Below, in pieces: positions 59,601 through 64,000 of a stretch of DNA of 64,000 bases. How positions within the stretch are numbered: the first letter of the stretch is position 1; every line of letters starts with the position of its first letter. The notes under the pieces are model-generated. The model saw only the letters and a program-made list of their open reading frames with translations. It was not told where the DNA came from and did not search any database. The stretch comes from Riptortus pedestris. Taxonomy: Eukaryota; Arthropoda; Insecta; Hemiptera; Alydidae. The DNA lies in the NCBI GenBank assembly GCA_019009955.1, contig CM032232.1:71680001-71744000 (forward strand), written 5' to 3'. A program made the translations under genes and the position numbers.

Positions 59601-60304
59601 CTGCTAAACTGTAACATGGTTCCTACATGGCTTGGTTTGGGAACGCATTTTGTGCCATGAACTATCTAGCTGACCTGCTGAACTCTAACCGGGTTCCTAC
59701 ATGGCTTGGTTTGGGAACACATTTTGTGCCATGAACTATCTGGCTGTCCTGCTAAACTGTAACAGGGTTCCTACATTGCTTGGTTTGGGAACACATTTTG
59801 TGCCATGAACTATCTGGCTCTGTCCTGCTAAACTCTAACCGGGTTCCTACATGGCTTGGTTTGGGAACACATTTTGTGCCATGAACTATCTAGCTGTCCT
59901 GCTAAACTCTAACCGGGTTCCTACATGGCTTGGTTTGGGAACACATTTTGTGCCATGAACTATCTGGCTCTGTCCTGCTAAACTCTATCAGGTTCCTACA
60001 TGGCTTGGTTTGGTGCATTGTTTTCAGCAATGTTAGTCTGTAGGTTGCTTTGCCTCGTAATTTACGAGACCGGGGCTAGTCTCGTTTGATTTACTTTATT
60101 ATGTAAGATAAATAGCATGTAGATAGATTAATCACTTATAAATAATAAAATTAATTCATTATGCAACTAATCTTTGTTTCTTCTTGTTTGTTCAGTGATC
60201 CTCCGCAAGTCGTATGGACTGGACTCCTAGCGATTCTCTATGGAATATTCATATTCATTTCTGTCAAAGCTAGTCAATTCAGGAGAGACAATATCTATGA
60301 CTAA
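46608..60304 (+). CDS. Cytochrome b561-3 (short divergent paralogue)
   Basis: Coding exons 46608-46788, 57179-57369, 59235-59383 and 60196-60304 join to 209 aa; intron phases 1, 0, 2, all GT-AG. Intron 1 is 10.4 kb and full of transposons. Candidate heme histidines are H46 (TFVHGF), H80 (KIGHIALH), H110 (SSLHAWIGL) and H149 (MMPYHRNFG). The 34 and 39 intervals match b561-1, but the helix 3-4 loop is four residues shorter. LHAWIGL and MPYH are close to canonical; WHP is replaced by VHG. F65-R66 (SLFRVL) keeps the ascorbate-side Arg. The C-terminus is about 30 residues shorter than b561-1 and ends RRDNIYD. It is probably a working transmembrane b561 oxidoreductase. AATAAA lies at 60355, 51 bases after the stop. 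Confidence 0.88.
46789..47825. other. Start of b561-3 intron 1, no repeat recognised
   Basis: About 1 kb of AT-rich intronic sequence following a GTGAGT donor. No transposon family of this window and no coding signal is visible. Confidence 0.4.
47826..48471 (+). mobile_element. Helentron-like family A, both ends present
   Basis: The 5' end GTCCGTCACGGAGGGGCTGC lies at 47827 and the 3' end (TGATTTCTCTTAAGAGGAAT then CTGCTAA) at 48471. It is shortened internally; the microsatellite has been replaced by a short ATACATATAGATAGACAGAC stretch. Confidence 0.7.
48538..48690 (+). mobile_element. SINE family S, degraded
   Basis: The body phrases CGAACTCGCTAAATAAAATC, CCTAGTGAGAAAAGTTTGGA and GTAACCCGTCCCAAATAGCC match the SINE at 14404. 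The tRNA-like head is largely lost. It abuts an inverted copy tail to tail. Confidence 0.55.
48690..48905 (-). mobile_element. SINE family S, inverted partner
   Basis: Reads on the minus strand from the tRNA-like head (GTTAGCCATGTGAGTTAAAG) through the B-box-like GCGAGTTCGGCGCC and the body to a TAA-rich tail at 48690. The two SINEs share the tail region, giving an inverted pair. Confidence 0.65.
49090..49674 (+). mobile_element. Helentron-like family A, old partial copy
   Basis: TTCAAGATAGAACATAAATG and the GATTCGACGTATAATAACG block open it. A non-family segment (about 49325-49550) follows, and it ends CGATTTCCCTCAAGGGAAGT then CTGCTAA at 49674. Confidence 0.6.
50003..50960 (-). pseudogene. 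Gypsy-type LTR retrotransposon pol, internally deleted
   Basis: Minus-strand order: a protease-like end (SLIGAEDCLRLGLIS near 50750), the start of RT (DIGQGLGCFQGLYNIKLDES, HPVVIPPRRYS at 50560-50680), then directly the integrase zinc-binding end (RDELVVEDSVILKGERI, KIHAAHQGTESCTGRAC) and a C-terminal chromatin/DNA-binding part (PKLEERWKERKGAYKVAFDS, LQVGQKVLV). The RT palm, RNase H and the integrase catalytic core are missing, and no LTRs were seen. It is dead and lies antisense in b561-3 intron 1. Confidence 0.65.
51060..51165 (-). mobile_element. Helentron-like family A scrap
   Basis: GTGGTCGTACTCAAGACGGG and AAGTCCATCAATTCTACC are diverged family A 3' sequences. They run into the TA tract of 51166-51217. 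Confidence 0.45.
51166..51217. repeat. (TA)n microsatellite
   Basis: A TA tract interrupted by ATAC, lying immediately before a Helitron 3' end (CTAG at 51218). Confidence 0.9.
51397..51720 (-). pseudogene. PIF1-like Helitron helicase, C-terminal fragment
   Basis: QLKVNMRVQMLQDPSAETF, then KVATDETGYVKLPTDFCTIA and IEQIFPDVHS. After a frameshift comes EWLPERAILAAKNVDVDNLN. These correspond to the 'TxNMRV', 'LPxxFC', 'FP' and 'ERAILAxxN' blocks of PIF1-like helicases encoded by Helitrons. The poly-A tail of the LINE joins the fragment's upstream edge. Confidence 0.75.
51724..53990 (-). mobile_element. jockey-clade LINE, 5' truncated, with poly-A tail
   Basis: The minus strand ends in a run of about 24 A at 51726-51749. 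The 496-residue open frame at 52363-53853 is a reverse transcriptase. In upstream frames the preceding ORF2 linker (HVLQLIRQRNTIKNSWYRTR) extends it to about 53980. The local GC content is far above that of the surroundings. It inserted into the helicase gene. No target duplication could be established because the 5' junction is with family A sequence. Confidence 0.85.
52363..53853 (-). CDS. LINE ORF2 reverse transcriptase (partial, frameshifted at the end)
   Basis: A 496-residue open frame with RT motifs in order: GGKSPGMDGVQYVLLRQLP (near residue 80), YRPISFLPHISKILERII (150-170), GFRPQHSS, motif A MISIDCTQAFDSVD, motif B VGVPQGSPLSPTLF, motif C AAYADDVAIV with the YADD catalytic pair intact, then NPRKTDALVF and SITYLGIRLD. 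Jockey clade by these signatures. Near 52520 a frameshift moves the thumb/C-terminal part (LLYGSPVLRYLTKSSLEHL, QNGIVRKIVQHTS) into another frame. The endonuclease and ORF1 are absent, so it is not mobile, though the palm is unbroken. Antisense to b561-3. Confidence 0.85.
   Translation of the reverse strand: MSQWKTAEWHETIRQTHSDHRKFWRLVKTRITKWRTVLLQTGRGVMSPADQAEMLAAHMAAVDRSRYRQTDEAPGTESDDNFMFSSPRQLTAILRRTKGGKSPGMDGVQYVLLRQLPRKALSYLNHLLNSCLRLRHFPSMWKHAIVVPLLKPAKTGTSPDHYRPISFLPHISKILERIILRYLVDFCEEKSLIPHEQSGFRPQHSSLHPLTRIYANTANNLRRNVVTAMISIDCTQAFDSVDRAELLNTLIGHGCPSQLLAMLRSFLDGRTFQVRVGESLSSSRPLRVGVPQGSPLSPTLFTAYTAKVVSRQFPNTEVAAYADDVAIVSTSLNPSRALSLAESACQAISDDLRAINIHVNPRKTDALVFSYHKRTPVPDTFRLDNTDLPVSRSITYLGIRLDRHLTFSTHIRKWIQNLRTKFTSLNHLLLSPVLSLRLKSLILKAHSPLWLPRPTLPHQIFPRTPPTVPKRHSPENSSTHIPPTFHQPHNPRNPLP
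53998..54113 (-). mobile_element. Helentron-like family A 5' end
   Basis: CTTCACGTGGGAAATCTGCT, TAGTTTACGCAGCCCCTGC: the reversed 5' end, lacking only the outermost GTCCGTCAC. It joins directly to helicase coding sequence at 54114-54118. Confidence 0.7.
54118..54362 (-). pseudogene. PIF1-like Helitron helicase, Walker B fragment
   Basis: DVASSGIATTLLDGGRTAA, FKLPLNIQ, and the Walker B box KIIIWDECTMAHKHSIEALN, then RTLKDI. These match motifs Ia to II of Helitron helicases; the Walker A loop would lie just upstream and is gone. About 50 codons between this piece and the one at 51720 are missing. Confidence 0.75.
54400..55309 (-). mobile_element. Helentron-like family A, nearly complete
   Basis: TTAGCAGATTTCCCTTAAGG at 54400; (TA)n at 54526-54545; poly-G at 54662; poly-C at 54988. 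It ends CTTAGTTTACGCAGCC, with the last ~15 bases of the 5' end replaced by poly-T. Confidence 0.75.
55310..55637. other. Low-complexity A/T-rich intron stretch
   Basis: Homopolymer-rich A/T sequence between two family A copies. I see no gene or repeat signature. Confidence 0.4.
55638..56368 (+). mobile_element. Helentron-like family A, complete, carrying a LINE tail
   Basis: The 5' end is GTCCGTCACGCAGGCGCTGC and the 3' end GATTTCCCTTAAGGGAAATC plus TGCTAA at 56368. (TA)n lies at 56192-56241. The LINE tail is at 55744-55802, between ACCTCTAAACCT repeats (55732-55743 and 55803-55814). Confidence 0.8.
56455..56621 (-). mobile_element. Family A fragment ending in a (TA)n tract
   Basis: ATTCCCTATCGTGAATATTA, CGGAGATATTTGG, TTCAGCACTCAGTAAACCCT and ATTCTAAGCTTAAATACC are internal family A phrases. 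They are followed by (TA)n at 56575-56621. No ends are present. 56622-57178 then holds nothing recognisable before the exon 2 acceptor. Confidence 0.5.
57915..58010 (-). mobile_element. Helitron family B, 3'-end scrap in b561-3 intron 2
   Basis: CTAGCTAAGGTATCAGTTTA and GATGGTATTTTTTTTTGGCAAAGC are diverged versions of the family's 3' 100 bases. A faint family A scrap follows near 58475-58545 (TGATTATTATCGAACTCC). The rest of intron 2 (57370-59234) shows nothing else. Confidence 0.45.
59598..60014. repeat. Minisatellite, about 75-bp unit, six copies, in b561-3 intron 3
   Basis: TCCTACATGGCTTGGTTTGG recurs at 59621, 59695, 59769 (one change), 59845, 59919 and 59994, spaced 74, 74, 76, 74 and 75. 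Units share TTTTGTGCCATGAACTATCT and CCTGCTAAACTCTAACCGGG. It is preceded by a purine-rich (GA)n stretch (59390-59570). Confidence 0.95.
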
Positions 60305-60354
60305 TGACATGATAAATTAAAAAAATAATAATAAGTGCTATGTGATGTTCCATG

Positions 60355-60360
60355 AATAAA
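60355..60360 (+). promoter_or_regulatory. AATAAA of b561-3
   Basis: First polyadenylation signal after the TAA at 60302-60304; a second AATAAA is at 60681-60686. Confidence 0.5.
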
Positions 60361-60894
60361 AAGGAAGATATAAATGGGCAGCAAGAAGATTTAACCTCAG
60401 TACATAATGAAGTTGTGATAAGGGACAATCAAAATCTGGAAGAATTCTTTATATGACTTGTATATGTATTAGAAAAATATTTACGTAAAGGAATTGTATT
60501 TAATTTTGTGAGACCAATTCACATTTGCGTTATTTCTGGAAATCAGACCAAGATGTGCATTTAGCCTTACCTCTAATCTAAGCAGCCAATTTCCTGTAAC
60601 GTATTATTTGATTAATTACATTCTTTTTTGTTTGTAATAGGAAACACTGAGGAATACAGCCCTAAAGTTTAAAGTGAAATAATAAAATTACATTACTTAT
60701 ATTGTTTCCAGTTACTTCAAAGTTATAGTTGACTCGTATAACATGTATAAATGTTATTTAATTATACAACCATTGACATATAGGGATTATTGATAAAAGG
60801 CAGTTATTACATAAAAGTATTTCTTTAATAGATTACAATATATTAGACTATACTCACAAATGTAATAAAGTCACAACTCTCACATCACACTTGT

Positions 60895-61110
60895 TTATTT
60901 ATTTGTATATATTGTAAATTTATCATTTCAATTATTGTTCGTGTTTTGTTGATTAGTGGGTTGATGTTTTGTACTGTGGGTTTTTTCTCAGTTAATATAG
61001 TTTTCATTATGTTTTTTACTTTTACAATTTGTTTTTCATATTTTCATGATGTTTGTTTTCTTTAATGGGCGAATCGCCTTTGATGTGATACCCACAAATA
61101 AATAAAATAT
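60895..61110 (+). mobile_element. Possible LINE 3' tail
   Basis: A T-rich stretch ends with GGGCGAATCGCC hairpin-like sequence, TTTGATGTGATACCCACAAA and TAAATAAA. This resembles the 3' UTR end of non-LTR elements (small stem-loop then an A/T-rich tail). No coding part is attached, so this is only a suggestion. 61111-61529 shows nothing. Confidence 0.3.
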
Positions 61111-61529
61111 CTTTAAAATTTAATTTAATCAATGCCGGGAGTTCTTGAAGTTATATTTTACGGCATTTTTTACAATGATTTGTATGCGTAAACAAATTAT
61201 AGGCTTATTTATTTATATGGACTTAATTTATTTTTGTTTGGTTTTTAAATCCATGTTATTTGATTGAACTTATCAATTTACTTGACAGGCCTAGTATATT
61301 TGGAGAAAGTGTTTAGCTATTTGTAGAAACATATATGAGCGTATCACAACTCATCTTGAAAATTTGCTTCCTATTTAAAGATGAAAATAAATTTTTGAAG
61401 GTGTGGAAAGCAAAACTCTACGCCTATAAAGTAGCTAGTTTTTGTGCTTGAAAGTAACCAATATTTTTAAGGAATCCTAGTATTTGGGCGTCTGAGTCTT
61501 TTCACTTCCTAATGCCCTAATGCGGTATT

Positions 61530-62098
61530 TTAGCAGATGTCCTATAAGCTGGCAGCTATTGAGGTTGTTTTCATAACGCGCTTCTCGAAAAATTGTTCAA
61601 TAACCATCGATCGATCCTACCTAGATGGTGGGAAATGAGGATGAGGATGATGATTTCCTAGATAGAATAGTTGTTATTTTATGTAAACCAGTTCTTTTAT
61701 ATCTTCACTGTCATCGGGTCGTCATCGGGGCCTTTCTTAGTTGTTTCTTCAAACATATCGTCACGAAATTTAAAAATCAAATGTGGTTCTGTCTTGATTT
61801 TCTTATAGTATAGAACCGATCTTATTGCAAATGTAATATTCTATAAATGTTGTTATGTACATTTTTTAACTATCTTGATTATTAACTGATATGTTTGCAT
61901 TTTTTAGTTTTCGGACTTCAGTAAAGCTCCACTCCTACTCATCTCATATTAACAATATTCTATTATGTTATGAAACACTTTATTTAAAGCTTAAATTCCA
62001 AGTATTGTTCTCATTGAACTTTTAAGTTTTGAGATAAATGCAAGTAAGTGAAGCACGTTGGATATCTGCTTAGTTAACGCAGCCCCTGCGTGACGGAC
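61530..62098 (-). mobile_element. Helentron-like family A, diverged
   Basis: TTAGCAGATGTCCTATAAGC at 61530 and CGCAGCCCCTGCGTGACGGAC ending at 62098. The 3' hairpin is decayed, the 5' end is perfect and the (TA)n tract is absent. Confidence 0.7.
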
Positions 62099-63267
62099 TT
62101 TTTCTGTTTGGTTTGGTTCATGAGAAATTCCTATTTCTTTTTCTATCAGGTCTTCCAGATAATTCCAAAACAATATCCATATCATTAAAAACCAACAATA
62201 TGTCGAGAAAAAAATTGAGAAAAGAAATTTATACGGTAGGTATATTTATCAAATATTTAAATAAACAGCAAGTAAATTAGCTGTAGATGTAGCTATGCTT
62301 CTTCTGGAATCGATTTTTCAAAACTTGACACTTTTTAGGTAATAGATTTTTACAGTTTACATCATTTTAATGAATGAAAATCATCAGTTGAGTGGTGTGG
62401 TACATCTCCAGTCTTGACGTGACCGCCGAGGTGGTAAGGTCGAATCTTTTTATAATACTGTACAACTCCTGAATAGGCGTCATAGAGGACGCGAAACATG
62501 TAGAGGAAAATAAATCAGTGATATAGTTCGTGTTTTTCATTTATTGACCTTTGGTTATTTCTCCTCTACGAAGATTTCACATTTTGGCGATATTATTATT
62601 ACGCTACTACTCTATATCTCAGTCACTATTTTTGTGTGATCATTACCGAACTCAATATTTAAACGCATTATGAAAATGTTTACTTATTCATTCGGGATTA
62701 TTAGATAAAAAAATATTTAAAATATAAATAACTTTCAATGCATGTATATAAAAAAACAAAAGTGGCAAAAAAAGGGTACTTTTTGTGGATGACTGAAAAT
62801 GAGTTCACAAATAAATAAATAAGAAAACACAAATCACAAAACAATTATGTATTGTAATTTAAAATAATAATAAAAATATATATAAAATATTAATTTATAA
62901 TAAATTCTTCTGAATTCCCTAGGAGAGTTTCACATCTCACATCCCCTGAAGCCAATTAGGTAGTTTGGCGAATGGGCTGCATAGACAATCCAGGAATATC
63001 TAGAAAAAAGGTAGGGCCGCACTGCAGGATGCTAGATGGTTGCATGGAGGCTGGATGGTAAAGGTGGACGGTGGAGGGTAGATGCATCCTGGAGCCAGTG
63101 AAATGAAGCCACCATCCAACTGACTGCCGAGTAAGAATTATGCCTCTCAAAGAGTTGCGAAAACAATTTTGCTAAGTTCATCTTCGGGAATTTTGCTAAG
63201 ATCGTCTTTGGGAATTTTGCTAAGATCGTCTTTGGGAATTATAGGGGCAGATAGTGTAATAAGAAAA
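62099..63267. other. Unassigned region with a hairpin motif and a short tandem repeat
   Basis: Holds the GCGTC/GACGC stem with GAAAC at 62477-62497 (see findings), a faint family A scrap near 62620-62665, and a less AT-rich stretch (62940-63130) whose minus frame of 64 residues is not recognisable. Confidence 0.3.
63165..63236. repeat. Three tandem 24-bp units
   Basis: AATTTTGCTAAGATCGTCTT followed by TGGG, starting at 63165 (three to four changes), 63189 and 63213. Confidence 0.9.
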
Positions 63268-63915
63268 GTCCGTCACGCAGGGGCTGCGTAAACTAAGCAG
63301 ATTTCCCATGTGAAGTTATACAATAGAGAAATCTACGTACTGGTAACACAATAACACCGTGATTAGATTATGAGAAATTCAGTTAATTAAAATAAATACC
63401 CAACTGAAACGGCTTCTGAATTGTAAGAATAATTTATATTTTAATAACTCAAATTTTAGTAGTCCAAGAACTAAAGGAGGGGCGATGAACAGAACGTATT
63501 TGCATAAATCTCACAAAGTAAGGAAGGTAAGGTAAGGTTAAAAACGCCAGGTTAGAAGAAGCTTCCGCCTGAGCCGAGAAATGACGAAGATGGCCGACAT
63601 AATCCGAACTATACCCCACCAAAGACTTCATAAAAATGCAAATATCTCGGTTAATATTCAAGATAGAGAATAAATGTATATAACAATATTTATAGTAAAT
63701 TTAATTTGCAATAAGATTGGTACTGTACAATTTTTCGATCCGATGCATAATAATGGAGATATTTTGAATTTTCGAAAATCCCCCCCTCTAAACCCCCCCT
63801 CCCACTGGTCCGATTTCAGCCATTAACGAACTTGATCTGTCTTTTTACATAAAACGGTTAAATATCGAGTTTCGTAACGATCAAACAAAAATTGCGACCG
63901 CTAGAGCGTTAACAG

Positions 63916-63993
<78 letters not shown>

Positions 63994-64000
63994 ATTTTGA
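63268..64000 (+). mobile_element. Helentron-like family A, runs off the window
   Basis: A perfect 5' end (GTCCGTCACGCAGGGGCTGC) lies at 63268, then the family order through the poly-C block (63780), AACGATCAAACAAAAATTGC and a long (TA)n tract (63919-63992). The 3' end lies beyond 64000. Confidence 0.8.

Noticed and set aside
59306..59617. 103- and 75-residue minus frames rich in Ser, Leu and Phe
   Set aside because: They are translations of the purine-rich (GA)n stretch after b561-3 exon 3 and overlap that exon in antisense.

Overview
This is a eukaryotic, AT-rich window, most likely from an insect. It has intron-containing genes with GT-AG junctions and AATAAA signals. It also has a dense mixed load of transposons (mariner, P-like, pogo/Tigger-like, Helitron and Helentron-like, jockey-like LINEs, tRNA-derived SINEs, Gypsy debris) and long (TA)n tracts. 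I could not fix the order or species from the sequence alone.

The host content is a tandem array of three cytochrome b561-family genes, all on the + strand: b561-1 (8984-14894, 239 aa), b561-2 (32986-40724, 243 aa) and b561-3 (46608-60304, 209 aa). Each has four coding exons with intron phases 1, 0, 2 in that order, so they are tandem duplicates. All three keep four candidate heme-ligand histidines. b561-1 has the canonical animal motifs (WHP, YR, LHSWVG, MPWH) and is probably an ascorbate-dependent transmembrane electron-transfer protein. b561-2 and b561-3 have diverged in the loops between helices and in substrate-site motifs. I found no other confident host gene.

Region by region: 1-8.9 kb is transposon debris (Helitron, hAT, LINE and SINE fragments, Helentron-like copies, a TTAA-flanked MITE). 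9-15 kb is b561-1, whose second intron holds nested Helitrons. 15.2-20.8 kb is AT-rich and nearly free of repeats. 20.8-32.3 kb is a transposon cluster: a complete but dead mariner, a Tigger remnant, Helentron-like copies, a P-like element coding an intact THAP protein, a second mariner and a jockey-like LINE. 33-41 kb is b561-2 with repeat-filled introns. 46.6-60.3 kb is b561-3, whose 10.4 kb first intron holds Helentron copies, SINEs, Gypsy debris, and a Helitron helicase gene interrupted by a LINE. 60.4-64 kb is more repeats.

The main transposon results come from junctions visible in the sequence. (1) More than 20 full or partial copies of one non-autonomous Helentron/DINE-1-like family carry a hairpin at each end, a 12-bp subterminal inverted repeat and usually a central (TA)n tract. 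(2) A second, true Helitron family ends in a GC hairpin plus CTAG and inserts exactly between A and T, including into its own copies. (3) A P-like element has 8-bp target duplications, a perfect 16-bp subterminal inverted repeat and an intact THAP plus coiled-coil ORF with no catalytic domain, recalling KP-type repressors. (4) A 60-bp LINE 3' tail with 12-bp target duplications is shared by three Helentron-like copies, so it was spread by them.
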